Shown piece by piece: positions 8,883 to 17,513 of a stretch of DNA of 64,000 bases. Positions within the stretch are counted from its first letter, which is position 1, and each line of letters opens with the position of its first letter. The notes beneath the pieces were generated by a model. The model ran no database searches. It was not told where the DNA came from and saw only the letters and a list, made by a program, of their open reading frames with translations. The DNA is from JAIQGF01 sp051006995 (lineage in GTDB: Bacteria > Acidobacteriota > Terriglobia > Terriglobales > Acidobacteriaceae). Where the stretch lies: positions 303,328 to 367,327 of the forward strand of contig JBPCSQ010000029.1 in assembly GCA_051006995.1 (NCBI GenBank). Direction: 5' to 3'. The position numbers and the translations under genes are program-made.

Positions 8883-8903
8883 AGTTGCATGAGTCAAGCA
8901 ACT
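8883..8903. promoter_or_regulatory. near-perfect palindromic operator for the MarR-arsM operon
   Basis: AGTTGC-A-TGA-G-TCA-A-GCAACT: nine of ten positions pair around a central G. It ends 21 nt upstream of the MarR start codon, where a promoter is expected, and has the size and symmetry of MarR-dimer operators. Autorepression of the regulator-arsM operon is inferred. Confidence 0.7.
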
Positions 8904-8972
8904 TTATATCGTGGGCTGTAGCGGACGCACTTCTCCTCTGGGTCGGGCGAATCGGCGCGTTGGGGAGGGTCG

Positions 8973-9182
8973 CTAGGCGTCCGTGCCGGTGGATCGCTCT
9001 TCGATGGCCATGTCTTTAAACTCGCTGGCTTCGAAGATCTCGCCGCATTCGATGCACTCGACAAATTCCGAGTCCTCTTCGCGAGCGACGATCCGCACAC
9101 GCGCGTGCTGACACTGCTGCTTGTTCATGCTGGTGCTCTGGGCGGGTATCTTGGCAGGTGGTCGCGGCTGGTTGAAGTTCAT
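8973..9182 (-). CDS. small cysteine-containing protein, zinc-ribbon-like
   Basis: 69 residues if started at MNFNQPRPP, or 51 if started at the internal MNKQQCQHAR (9128). It contains QQCQHAR and later VECIECGEIFEA; the CxxC pair with an upstream Cys/His could bind zinc. The C-terminal half is acidic. A short low-complexity N-terminus makes the shorter version plausible. Similar tiny CxxCG proteins occur in many bacteria without known function. It stands alone between the MarR gene promoter and the transglutaminase-like gene. Confidence 0.5.
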   Translation of the reverse strand: MNFNQPRPPAKIPAQSTSMNKQQCQHARVRIVAREEDSEFVECIECGEIFEASEFKDMAIEERSTGTDA

Positions 9183-9332
9183 ATATCCGGTTTAATGCGC
9201 CGGAATTGCCGGGTATTTTAGACCGGCCCGAAACATTGTCAAGCCCCCATGAGGGTTTACTCGATGAGGACGGATGGATTTGGGATGAGGCGAGCGTCAA
9301 AGAGGATGTGCGCCGCCCACCCAACCGCCGAG

Positions 9333-10487
9333 CTACTCGGCTGGTGCGGCCTCTCCGTCACGATGGCCGCGCTTGGAGCCCGGCGACGGCATGGGGTAGA
9401 TGCCCGCCAGGCGCGCCTCGCCAATCGAAATCCGGGTGATCTGGTCCGGACGGAACTTGCCCAGGCCGCGGCTGGCGCTCAGCACCGCGTTCTCAAAGTT
9501 GACGCGCCCGGTCAGCGCGGTCTCGATGTAGAGATAACCGTCTGAATTCAGGGCCTCCCGTACGCCAATGTACGCATGACCCGGGACCAGCACAATCACC
9601 GGCTGCATGCCCAGGTTCTCGAACAGCGATGCGAACATGACCGCCCCGTCAATGCAATTGGCGGAGACTTGGTTCAGCGATTCGCGCGGGAAGCGCACGC
9701 GCTCGCTCACGTCGAGGTGCCGGCCGAATGTTGTGGAACTCTTGACGTAGGAAACGCCCTTCTCCTGCAGGGCGCGGTAGATGGCCTGCGCCTGCATAAA
9801 CGTCGAGTGGGTCTGCGCGGCGGTGTTCTTCCAGTTCTCGTAACCGGGCAGGCGACGGCCGGGCATGAATTCCTTGGCCCGGCTGAGAATGGCTTCTACG
9901 CTGTCGTCATGGGGTGTGACCCAGGCGGCAATAAACGGCGCGAACTTGAAGTTCGCTCCCCAGAAAATATCCTCGGAGGCTCGCAGCCGGAGGGGGACAG
10001 TCTCGGTGAAAACCGTGCGGCCGCCCTCGCTGGCGGTCACCACGGCAGTCGCTGGAACGATCTCGTGATTACCAAACAACCGCGGCAGGAATGCGGGCGC
10101 GAAGGCAAGATTGCGCATTTCGCCGGCGCCGATCTCGACCGTCTGGATCTCCTGGTCGCTCCAACCGGGGATCTGCACCGTCACACGGTTCTTCAGCGTG
10201 TCTTTGGTCGAATTCAGAATGCTTACGGAAATTGTGGCCAAGCGGCGGTCGCGCGGCTTTTGCAGCGAGGCGTAGTTCGCAAACGCGGGGAAGATCTCGC
10301 CATCCATCCCGGCCTGCACGGTGTACACCGGCTCGATGCCCGTGGGCTGGGCAATCGGCGGCGGGGGCGGCGCCGTTTTATCAGCCTTTAATGTCTCCCC
10401 GGTCAGCGGAATCAGTGCGGCCAGGCCGATCAGCAGGGCTGCGGCGACAACCAGGAACACACGAATTCGGACCGATGGACGAAGCAC
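9333..10487 (-). CDS. membrane-anchored transglutaminase-like protein
   Basis: 384 residues. Residues 8-30 form a signal anchor (VFLVVAAALLIGLAALIPL), followed by a proline-rich linker and a beta-sandwich-like middle part. The C-terminal domain has the order expected for a transglutaminase-like cysteine hydrolase: Cys near residue 279 (SANCIDGAVMFASLF), His near 304 (VPGHAYIGV) and an acidic residue near 321 (YIETAL). It probably acts outside the cytoplasmic membrane; protein cross-linking or proteolysis are both possible. It is divergent from the serine hydrolase gene at 10601, with 113 nt between them. Confidence 0.68.
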   Translation of the reverse strand: MLRPSVRIRVFLVVAAALLIGLAALIPLTGETLKADKTAPPPPPIAQPTGIEPVYTVQAGMDGEIFPAFANYASLQKPRDRRLATISVSILNSTKDTLKNRVTVQIPGWSDQEIQTVEIGAGEMRNLAFAPAFLPRLFGNHEIVPATAVVTASEGGRTVFTETVPLRLRASEDIFWGANFKFAPFIAAWVTPHDDSVEAILSRAKEFMPGRRLPGYENWKNTAAQTHSTFMQAQAIYRALQEKGVSYVKSSTTFGRHLDVSERVRFPRESLNQVSANCIDGAVMFASLFENLGMQPVIVLVPGHAYIGVREALNSDGYLYIETALTGRVNFENAVLSASRGLGKFRPDQITRISIGEARLAGIYPMPSPGSKRGHRDGEAAPAE

Positions 10488-10600
10488 GATACCTAAACAC
10501 TATTCCAATCCAGCGGTTGCGCAATCGAGGGATTACCTTACGACCAAATGACCCGGATTAAGGCGGGTGACCTCCCGGCGAGTCCACCGTCTAACCCGGC

Positions 10601-11722
10601 ATGCGGACCTTCACCTTGCATGCTCTTCTGCTTCCCGCTCTGGCGCTGTATCCAGCGGCGCAAACCACGGCTGACCAATTCCATCCCCAACAAGAACAGG
10701 ATGGCTGGACGGTTACGGACGCCGCTTCCGCCGGCCTCGACGCCGCCCGATTGCAGGCGCTGGATGCCGCTGTAGCGGCGGGCACATTCAAGAAGATCGG
10801 CAGCGTGCTGATCGCCCGCCATGGCAAGCTGGCATACGAAGCGTACTTCGACGGCGATGCGTCCACTCTGCGCGACGTGCGCTCGGCATCCAAGACCGTC
10901 ACCAGCATGCTGGTGGGGATTGCCATCGACAAAAAGCAATTGGCCGGCGTTCAAACCACAATCCTGCCCTTCTTCCCCGATAAGCAGCCGCTCAACAATC
11001 CCGATCCACGCAAGCAGAAGATTACCGTCGAAGATTTCCTGACCATGAGCTCGCTGCTCGAATGTGATGACAACAACAATTTTTCGCGTGGCAACGAAGA
11101 GCGTATGTACGTGCTCGAAGATTGGGTCAAGTTCGCGCTCGACCTTCCGATCAAGGGGTTCGCTCCGTGGGCACAGAAGCCACAGGAGTCGTCCTACGGG
11201 CGCAGCTTCAGCTACTGCACGGCGGGGGTGACGACACTGGGCGCGGTGGTGGAGCGCGCCACCAGGACAAAGCTGGCCGATTTCGCCCAAGCCAGCCTGT
11301 TCGCGACGCTTCAGATTCGGAATGCGCAATGGCCTTATTCCCCGCTGGGGCTCGCCCAGGGAGGCGGCGGGCTGCGCCTGGCTAGCCGCGATTACCTCAA
11401 GCTGGCACAGTTGTACCTGAACTCGGGCGCCTGGCACGAGAAGCAGATCGTCTCCCGACAGTGGGTTGAGACCTCCCTGAAGCCGCACGTGGAGGTGGAC
11501 GACAATACGCTGTACGGATATTTGTGGTGGCTGCGGAAGTTCTCCTGGAAGGGTCGGCAGGTTGCGGCGCAGCTCATGCAGGGCAATGGCGGAAACAAGA
11601 TTGTCACCGTGCCGGAACTGGACCTGGTTGTTGTTATCACCAGCACCAACTACAGCACTCGCGGCATGCATGAGCAGACGGACAAAATCTTGACCGATTA
11701 CGTGCTGGCGGCGGTGCAGTGA
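10601..11722 (+). CDS. exported serine hydrolase, beta-lactamase (class C/PBP-like) family
   Basis: 373 residues beginning with a signal peptide (MRTFTLHALLLPALALYPAA). The family catalytic S-x-x-K motif is S95-A-S-K98 in RSASKTVTSML, and a second-motif tyrosine is seen in SYCTAGV. The third motif (usually HxG or KTG) appears as QGNGGN. This arrangement fits the broad group of periplasmic esterases, D-aminopeptidases and AmpC-like enzymes; true beta-lactam hydrolysis cannot be claimed. No co-transcribed partner is evident; the isc operon begins 162 nt downstream. Confidence 0.85.
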   Translation: MRTFTLHALLLPALALYPAAQTTADQFHPQQEQDGWTVTDAASAGLDAARLQALDAAVAAGTFKKIGSVLIARHGKLAYEAYFDGDASTLRDVRSASKTVTSMLVGIAIDKKQLAGVQTTILPFFPDKQPLNNPDPRKQKITVEDFLTMSSLLECDDNNNFSRGNEERMYVLEDWVKFALDLPIKGFAPWAQKPQESSYGRSFSYCTAGVTTLGAVVERATRTKLADFAQASLFATLQIRNAQWPYSPLGLAQGGGGLRLASRDYLKLAQLYLNSGAWHEKQIVSRQWVETSLKPHVEVDDNTLYGYLWWLRKFSWKGRQVAAQLMQGNGGNKIVTVPELDLVVVITSTNYSTRGMHEQTDKILTDYVLAAVQ

Positions 11723-11798
11723 GCCTCAATGAAGGCGCGGCCTCCGTCTCGGCAGGGCCGTGTCAGCAGGGCGCGATGAAGTTTCCTTCACTTGGGCA

Positions 11799-11827
11799 TT
11801 GCATCTTTCGTGTACCTCTCCGACAAT
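11799..11827 (+). promoter_or_regulatory. candidate sigma-70 promoter of the isc operon
   Basis: TTGCAT (11799-11804), a 17-nt spacer, and GACAAT (11822-11827), about 57 nt before the iscS start. The elements are imperfect matches but correctly spaced. No clear IscR-type operator is seen around them. Confidence 0.4.
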
Positions 11828-11884
11828 TTAGAAGGCGGTTGCGGTCCAGCCCGTGACGCAGCTGTCAAAGACCGGAGTCATCCC

Positions 11885-13126
11885 ATGAGTACCGATCAGG
11901 CGCAGGGCAGCGGCATGAAGTTCCCCATCTATATGGATAACCACGCCACCACGCCGCTAGATCCGCGAGTGCTGGAGGAGATGCTGCCTTACTTCGGAGA
12001 GAAGTTCGGCAACGCGGCCAGCCGCAACCACGCTTTCGGCTGGGTCGCCGAGGAAGCGGTACAGCAGGCGCGCGAGCGCATTGCCAAGGTGGTGGGCGCC
12101 ACCGCCAAGGAGATCATCTTCACCTCGGGCGCCACTGAAAGCGACAACCTGGCGATCAAAGGCGTGGCCGAGATGTACCGCGAGAAGGGCAACCACATCA
12201 TCACCGTGGTCACTGAGCACAAAGCGGTGCTGGACACCTGCAAACGCCTGGAGAAGCACGGATTCCGCGTTACCTACCTGCCGGTGCAGAAAAACGGATT
12301 GATCTCGCTGGATGACCTGAAACGCGCCATCGATGAGAAAACCACCCTGGTCACCATCATGGCGGCGAACAATGAAATCGGGGTGTTGCAGCCCATCGAG
12401 GAAATCGGCAGGCTATGCCACGAACGCGGCGTGTTGTTCCACAGCGATGCCACGCAAGCGGTGGGCAAAGTACCGATCGACGTGCAGAAGATGGGCATCG
12501 ACATCCTCTCGATCTCGGCCCACAAGATGTACGGCCCGAAAGGCGTGGGCGCACTGTACGTTCGCCGCAAGAACCCGCGCGTGCAACTTTCGCCCATCAT
12601 TGACGGCGGCGGACACGAACGCGGCATGCGCTCCGGAACGCTGAATGTGCCCGGCATCGTGGGATTGGGCAAGGCATGCGCGATTTGCCAGGAGGAGATG
12701 GCGCAGGAGAGCGCGCGGCTGACTGCATTACGCGATCGCCTGAAGGACAAAATTTTCGCCGGGCTGGATGAGATTTACATCAACGGCTCGATGGAACACC
12801 GGCTGCCGCAGAACCTGAACATCAGCTTCGCGTATGTCGAAGGCGAATCGCTGCTGATGGGCATCAATGACGTCGCGGTCTCCAGCGGTTCCGCGTGCAC
12901 CTCGGCGACGCTGGAGCCCTCGTACGTGCTGAAGGCGTTAGGCACCGGAGACGATCTGGCGCACAGCTCCATTCGCTTCGGCTTGGGACGGTTCAATACC
13001 GAGGCGGAAGTAGATTATGTTGCGGCGCGCGTAATCGAGGTCGTGAAACGGCTGCGCGAACTCTCGCCGCTCTACGAGATGGCCAAGGAAGGCGTGGACC
13101 TGAAGAAGGTGAGCTGGGCGCAGTAA
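11885..13126 (+). CDS. iscS: cysteine desulfurase
   Basis: PLP enzyme that removes sulfur from cysteine and passes it to the scaffold IscU. The ATG at 11885 gives 413 residues (MSTDQAQGSG...), about the usual 404 plus a short leader; an internal Met just before FPIYMDNHATTPLDP is an alternative. The PLP lysine is in SISAHKMYGPKG (about residue 213), and the mobile-loop catalytic cysteine is in SSGSACTSATLEP (about 337), the IscS-type long loop and not the SufS type. It is the first gene of a seven-gene ISC cluster, with iscU 17 nt downstream. Confidence 0.97.
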   Translation: MSTDQAQGSGMKFPIYMDNHATTPLDPRVLEEMLPYFGEKFGNAASRNHAFGWVAEEAVQQARERIAKVVGATAKEIIFTSGATESDNLAIKGVAEMYREKGNHIITVVTEHKAVLDTCKRLEKHGFRVTYLPVQKNGLISLDDLKRAIDEKTTLVTIMAANNEIGVLQPIEEIGRLCHERGVLFHSDATQAVGKVPIDVQKMGIDILSISAHKMYGPKGVGALYVRRKNPRVQLSPIIDGGGHERGMRSGTLNVPGIVGLGKACAICQEEMAQESARLTALRDRLKDKIFAGLDEIYINGSMEHRLPQNLNISFAYVEGESLLMGINDVAVSSGSACTSATLEPSYVLKALGTGDDLAHSSIRFGLGRFNTEAEVDYVAARVIEVVKRLRELSPLYEMAKEGVDLKKVSWAQ

Positions 13127-13143
13127 GTAGGAGACGTTATCAA

Positions 13144-13575
13144 ATGGCGTATAGCGACAAGGTACTGGACCACTACACCAACCCGCGCAATGTGGGCTCG
13201 CTCGACAAGACCAGCGCCGAGGTCGGCACGGGATTGGTGGGGGCGCCCGAGTGCGGTGACGTCATGAAGCTCCAGATCAAGGTCAACCCGGAGACCAAGG
13301 TCATTGAAGATGCTAAGTTCAAGACCTTCGGCTGCGGTTCGGCTATCGCTTCTTCGTCGCTGGCGACCGAGTGGGTGAAAGGCAAGACCGTGGATGAAGC
13401 CTTGTCCATCAAGAACACCGACATCGTGCGCGAGCTGGCCCTTCCGCCGGTAAAGATCCACTGCTCGGTGCTGGCCGAGGACGCTATCCGCGCCGCCATC
13501 GGCGACTGGCGCAAGAAGAATGGGAACAGCCAGGCTCCAGACGTTCACCCCAGTGAGGCGGGTCACAGCCAGTGA
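13144..13575 (+). CDS. iscU: Fe-S cluster assembly scaffold
   Basis: 143-residue scaffold on which [2Fe-2S] and [4Fe-4S] clusters are built. The three ligand cysteines are Cys37 (APECGDVM), Cys64 (TFGCGSA) and Cys107 (KIHCSVL), with the conserved Asp in the first motif. The LPPVK motif that is recognised by the HscA chaperone is intact at residues 100-104, consistent with the hscA/hscB genes downstream. The C-terminal 18 residues are a short hydrophilic tail. Start ATG follows a purine-rich stretch (TAGGAGACG). Confidence 0.97.
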   Translation: MAYSDKVLDHYTNPRNVGSLDKTSAEVGTGLVGAPECGDVMKLQIKVNPETKVIEDAKFKTFGCGSAIASSSLATEWVKGKTVDEALSIKNTDIVRELALPPVKIHCSVLAEDAIRAAIGDWRKKNGNSQAPDVHPSEAGHSQ

Positions 13576-13602
13576 TTCTGCGTCGCAATTAACATACCCG
13601 CT

Positions 13603-13962
13603 ATGACAGAACAGGCGACAGAACACGCGACCGCAGGCATTCACGTCACCGAGAAGGCACTTGCCAGGATTCGCGCGGTACTGCACAAGGAAGGCATCGC
13701 GGCAGAGCATGGCGGATTGCGCCTGGGCGTGCAGGGCGGCGGCTGCTCCGGGCTGAGCTACGTCATCCGCTTCGAGACGCAGGCGCAGGAGCACGACCAC
13801 GTCTTTCAATTTGGCGACGTTCGCGTCTTCATTGATCCGAAGTCGTTCATTTATCTGCACGGGATGACGCTGGACTGGCAGGAAACTTTGCTGCAGCAGA
13901 GTTTCGTCTTCGTCAATCCTAACGCCACCAAAACCTGCGGCTGCGGAACATCATTTTCGTAA
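13603..13962 (+). CDS. iscA: A-type iron-sulfur carrier
   Basis: 119-residue A-type protein that carries iron or Fe-S clusters from the scaffold to targets. The three conserved cysteines are present: Cys48 (GGGCSGLSY) and the C-terminal pair Cys112 and Cys114 (CGCGTSFS). The N-terminal dozen residues are an extra hydrophilic extension. It lies 27 nt after iscU and 28 nt before hscB. IscA, ErpA and SufA share these motifs; the operon position supports IscA. Confidence 0.94.
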   Translation: MTEQATEHATAGIHVTEKALARIRAVLHKEGIAAEHGGLRLGVQGGGCSGLSYVIRFETQAQEHDHVFQFGDVRVFIDPKSFIYLHGMTLDWQETLLQQSFVFVNPNATKTCGCGTSFS

Positions 13963-13990
13963 CGCGGCGATTCGCCTGTCACCAGCCTAT

Positions 13991-14758
13991 ATGAGCGCCA
14001 TTGATAACCCGGAACCCGCGCTGCAGGTGGCGGGCAGCGCTGGCCCGAACGCCTGCTGGTCGTGCGGAGACATGCGCGCGGCCCACTTCTGCGAATCCTG
14101 CGGCAAGCTCCAACCGGCAACCCCAACCGATTTCTTCAGCTTTTTCGGGCTGCCCCGCAAATTGAATATCGACATTCATGCGCTGGAGCAGGAGTTTTAC
14201 AAGCTCAGCCGCAAGCTGCACCCTGACGTGCACGCGCGCGCCAACCAGCAGGAGCAGCGGTGGAGCCTGGAAAAGAGCTCCCAGTTGAACGACGCCTACC
14301 GCACTCTGCGCGAACCCATTGCGCGAACCGAGTACCTGCTCAACCTGGAAGGCGTGCAGTTGGAAGAGCAGTCCAAGGCGGCGACCGAGAAAGCACGGCA
14401 GAGCGGCGAGCAAAAGAAGCAGGTGGTCCCGCCGGAGCTGCTGGAGGAAGTTTTCGAGCTCAACATGCAGCTGGAAGAAGCGCGTATGAGCAGGAAGATG
14501 GGCGAGCAGGATGCCTCCATCACCGAAGAGCTCCGCGCCACCAAGAACAGTCTGGAAGCCAAGTACCAGGCCTTGGATAACGAACTGCACGGCTACTGGG
14601 CGGATTGGGACCGGCTGATTTCCATGCCCGGATGCGTGAAGAGCCGCGACATGTGGGCCGTCCAGCGCAAGGCCATGCTCGACAGTATGCTCGGGCTGCT
14701 GAACCGCCGCTCCTACATCCGAAACCTGCTGCGGGACGTCAACGAGGTGTTGCAATAA
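13991..14758 (+). CDS. hscB: J-domain co-chaperone HscB with N-terminal tetracysteine motif
   Basis: Stimulates the HscA ATPase and delivers IscU. Residues 22-37 carry two CxxC pairs (CWSCG ... CESCG) predicted to bind zinc, a feature of mitochondrial HSC20-type proteins and absent from E. coli HscB. The J domain follows (about residues 45-125) with the HPD tripeptide at 77-79. The C-terminal part (about 150-255) is a helical IscU-binding domain with LDSMLGLLNRRSYIRNLLRDV. At 255 residues it is longer than E. coli HscB (171), partly because of the zinc motif and an inserted charged segment (about 130-150). Confidence 0.93.
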   Translation: MSAIDNPEPALQVAGSAGPNACWSCGDMRAAHFCESCGKLQPATPTDFFSFFGLPRKLNIDIHALEQEFYKLSRKLHPDVHARANQQEQRWSLEKSSQLNDAYRTLREPIARTEYLLNLEGVQLEEQSKAATEKARQSGEQKKQVVPPELLEEVFELNMQLEEARMSRKMGEQDASITEELRATKNSLEAKYQALDNELHGYWADWDRLISMPGCVKSRDMWAVQRKAMLDSMLGLLNRRSYIRNLLRDVNEVLQ

Positions 14759-14826
14759 CAAATCGCGCTTAACCATCATTTGTGAGCAGTGTGCAGTAAC
14801 GCAGAATGTCGAAGGCACACCCCATT

Positions 14827-14868
14827 GCTAGGACGAGCTAAGAGCTAATCGCTAAAAGCTAATGGCTG
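14827..14868. repeat. heptad array preceding hscA
   Basis: Degenerate units of the GCTAAGA / GCTAATC / GCTAAAA / GCTAATG type run up to and include the hscA start codon (GCTAATGGCTGA). The same GCTAATG unit recurs at 30516-30551. Confidence 0.7.
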
Positions 14869-16763
14869 AACCACGCGTCGTCGGAATCGATCTCGGCACC
14901 ACCAATTCCCTGGTAGCGTACATGCAAGGGGAAACGCCGGTCGTCATTCCGGGCGAGGATGGATCAAATCTGGTCCCCTCGCTGGTCGCAATCCATGCCG
15001 GCGGCCAGGTGGTGGTTGGCAATCCCGCGCGCAGGCTCCTGATTGAAACTCCCGAGCAGGCGGTGTACTCCATCAAGCGGCTGATGGGGAGCGGCGTCGA
15101 AGATGTCCAAGAAGAGCTGAAGCTGTTTCCCTTCAGGCTGGCCGAGAATCTTCGGCCAGGTGAGGTGCTGCGAATCAAGCTCGCAGAAAAGGACTACACG
15201 CCGCCTGAGATTTCCGCATTCATCCTGCGCCAGCTCAAACGCAATGCCGAAAGATACTTCAACGCCCCCGTGAAACAGGCCGTCATTACCGTCCCCGCAT
15301 ACTTCAATGACGCGCAGCGCCAGGCGACCAAGGATGCCGGGCGCATCGCCGGACTCGAGGTCTTGCGGCTCGTCAATGAGCCCACGGCAGCCTCGCTGGC
15401 CTACGGCCTCGATAAGAAGCGGAACGGAATTGTCGCCGTTTACGACCTCGGCGGCGGCACGTTCGACATCTCGATTCTCCGTTTGCACGACGGTATCTTC
15501 GAAGTGATCGCCACCAGCGGCGACACCCACCTCGGCGGCGATGATCTTGACAACCTGCTAATCACCATCGCGCTCGACGATATCCGCGGCGACCTTGGCG
15601 CTGACTACCGGCGTAACGCCGCAGTCGTGCAGGCGGTCCGCAAGGCGGTGATTGAGGCCAAGATCGCGCTCTCGGCCCAGGAGCGCGCCGCGATCGAGGT
15701 GGCGCTTCCCGAAGGCGGGGCGTACCAGCGCGCCATTACGCGGGAACAGTTCGAAGCTCTGGCCGAGCCGATTCTTCAGCGCACCGTCGGCCCCTGCAAA
15801 CAAGCCATGCGCGATGCGGGCCTGCGACCGGAGCAGATTGATGAAGTCGCATTAGTCGGCGGCTCGACACGGATTCCGCGCGTTCGCCGGATCGTGGAGG
15901 AGCTGTTCCATCGCAAGCCGCACTCTGAGCTGAATCCCGACGAGGTGGTGGCGCTGGGCGCGGCGGTGCAGGCCAACATTCTCGGCGGCGGCTCGGAAGC
16001 GACCCAAGACATGCTGCTGCTCGACGTCACACCGTTGTCGCTCGGCATCGAAGCTCTCGGCGGGGTCGTCGCAAAAATCATCCAGCGCAATTCCACCATC
16101 CCGGCCTCGGCGACTGAGCACTTCACCACCGGCGTGGATGGTCAGGCGAATGTCGCCATCCACGTTTTGCAGGGAGAACGCGAGCTGGCGAAAGACTGCC
16201 GCTCGCTGGCGCGGTTTGATCTGAAAGGCATTCCGCCGATGCCGGCCGGCCTGCCGCGCATCGAGGTACGCTTCCTGATTGACGCCAACGGCATTTTGAA
16301 GGTCTCGGCGCGCGAGCAGCGCAGCGGCAAGGAAGCGAAAATCTCGGTGCAGCCCAGCTACGGCCTCACCGACGACCAGGTCGAAAACATGATCCTGGAC
16401 TCCTTCGATTATGCGGAGGAAGATTTCCGGCAGCGGCAGCTGATTGAGGCGCGCCACGAGGCGGCCACCATTTTGTCGGCGCTGGAAAAAGCAAAGTCGA
16501 ATGCTGCATGGCAGCAGATCACCAGTGACGAGCGTAAGCAGATCGCCAAGCAGGAGAAGGCCCTTCGCAGTGTTATGGAAGGCGAGGAGCACCAGGCTAT
16601 CCGCGATGCCATAGACGCGCTGAACCAGGGAACGATGCGGTTGGCCGAGCTGATGATGGATTCAGCGGTTTCTTCGGCGTTGAAAGGGCGCTCTATGGAC
16701 GACGCTAATGTCGGCGAAGGACCGCAATCGCCGCACCCGATCGCGCCCGCCGAGATTGAATAA
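14862..16763 (+). CDS. hscA: Hsp70-family chaperone for Fe-S assembly
   Basis: ATP-dependent chaperone that binds IscU at LPPVK and helps transfer its cluster. The 633 residues show the Hsp70 nucleotide-binding domain: GIDLGTTNSLVA (residues 8-19), VYDLGGGTFDISIL (about 192-205) and the adenosine motif ALVGGSTRIPRV (about 328-339). The substrate-binding domain follows from about residue 390 and a helical lid from about 510. Placement right after hscB and before fdx identifies it as HscA and not DnaK. The start ATG lies inside a heptad repeat; a leading purine-rich ribosome site is not obvious. Confidence 0.95.
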   Translation: MAEPRVVGIDLGTTNSLVAYMQGETPVVIPGEDGSNLVPSLVAIHAGGQVVVGNPARRLLIETPEQAVYSIKRLMGSGVEDVQEELKLFPFRLAENLRPGEVLRIKLAEKDYTPPEISAFILRQLKRNAERYFNAPVKQAVITVPAYFNDAQRQATKDAGRIAGLEVLRLVNEPTAASLAYGLDKKRNGIVAVYDLGGGTFDISILRLHDGIFEVIATSGDTHLGGDDLDNLLITIALDDIRGDLGADYRRNAAVVQAVRKAVIEAKIALSAQERAAIEVALPEGGAYQRAITREQFEALAEPILQRTVGPCKQAMRDAGLRPEQIDEVALVGGSTRIPRVRRIVEELFHRKPHSELNPDEVVALGAAVQANILGGGSEATQDMLLLDVTPLSLGIEALGGVVAKIIQRNSTIPASATEHFTTGVDGQANVAIHVLQGERELAKDCRSLARFDLKGIPPMPAGLPRIEVRFLIDANGILKVSAREQRSGKEAKISVQPSYGLTDDQVENMILDSFDYAEEDFRQRQLIEARHEAATILSALEKAKSNAAWQQITSDERKQIAKQEKALRSVMEGEEHQAIRDAIDALNQGTMRLAELMMDSAVSSALKGRSMDDANVGEGPQSPHPIAPAEIE

Positions 16764-16850
16764 CTCGGCGCTAGACTCTCGGCTCTGTATCTCTCGGCTC
16801 TCGGCGCTGGCTCTCGGCTCTGGGCTCTGGCTCTCGTCTCTGGGCTCTGC
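16764..16850. repeat. heptad array after hscA
   Basis: About twelve degenerate units of TCTCGGC / TCTGGGC / GCTGGCT type begin at the nucleotide after the hscA stop codon. The array is purely low-complexity and has no open frame of interest. Confidence 0.75.
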
Positions 16851-16868
16851 GCACCCCAGTCGCGAAGC

Positions 16869-16948
16869 GGCGGCAGAATGTGCAGCCCACGGCGTAAGCC
16901 GTGGGTGGGCGATTAGGAAATCTCCAAGCCCCTTAGGGGCGGCAGAAT
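16869..16948. repeat. composite palindromic element between hscA and fdx
   Basis: Two hairpins, CCCACGGC-gtaa-GCCGTGGG (16886-16905) and GCCCC-tta-GGGGC (16928-16940), are bracketed by direct repeats GGCGGCAGAAT (16869-16879 and 16938-16948). Read on the minus strand, the order of modules (xxCCCTAxGGGx, spacer, CCCACGGCTTACGCCGTGGG) matches the elements at 47520-47605 and 57483-57570. Confidence 0.75.
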
Positions 16949-16976
16949 ATGGCGAGCGCGTCAGCGCGAGCAACTC

Positions 16977-17393
16977 ATGGCCGAAGAGAAAACGACTGAC
17001 GCAGGGATTGCAACGACGGAGCTTCCTCCCGCTACCGTCCGCGTCACCTTCCTGCCGGAAGGGCGCACGGTGGAATTCGTGCACGGCAAGCTCCCCTACC
17101 AGGAGCACGGCAAGCCTGAGTCGCTGCTCGACATCGCGCTGAATCATGGAATCCCGCTGGAGCATGCCTGCGGCGGCAACTGCGCCTGCACCACGTGCCA
17201 CGTCCACGTGATTCAAGGCGCTGAACTGCTGAGCGAGATGGACGACGACGAAGCTGACCGCCTCGACATGGCTGCCGACCTCCAGCTCAATTCCCGCTTG
17301 GGATGCCAGTGCGTGGTCACCCGGCCGGGGCAAATCGTCATCCAAGTCCCGGAGTGGAATCGCAATTACGTGTCCGAGGGCGGCGAGCACTGA
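16977..17393 (+). CDS. fdx: ISC-type [2Fe-2S] ferredoxin
   Basis: Electron donor for Fe-S assembly. 138 residues; ligand cysteines are Cys65, Cys71 and Cys74 (ACGGNCACTTCHVHV) and Cys110 (SRLGCQCVV), the adrenodoxin-like spacing also seen in E. coli Fdx, including the extra Cys69 between the first two ligands. The N-terminal 20 residues are an extra hydrophilic extension. It is separated from hscA by 213 nt of repeats but keeps operon order and strand. Confidence 0.95.
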   Translation: MAEEKTTDAGIATTELPPATVRVTFLPEGRTVEFVHGKLPYQEHGKPESLLDIALNHGIPLEHACGGNCACTTCHVHVIQGAELLSEMDDDEADRLDMAADLQLNSRLGCQCVVTRPGQIVIQVPEWNRNYVSEGGEH

Positions 17394-17513
17394 TTCTTCA
17401 GCCGGTACTCGGAAAGTCTGGTACTTTCGTTCGCCAGTTTCGAGTCTTCCGTCGCTGCCACATCAGGCCTGACGCGGCTGGAGGCTATGAGTTGTTACAA
17501 GCTAAGGAGCTTT

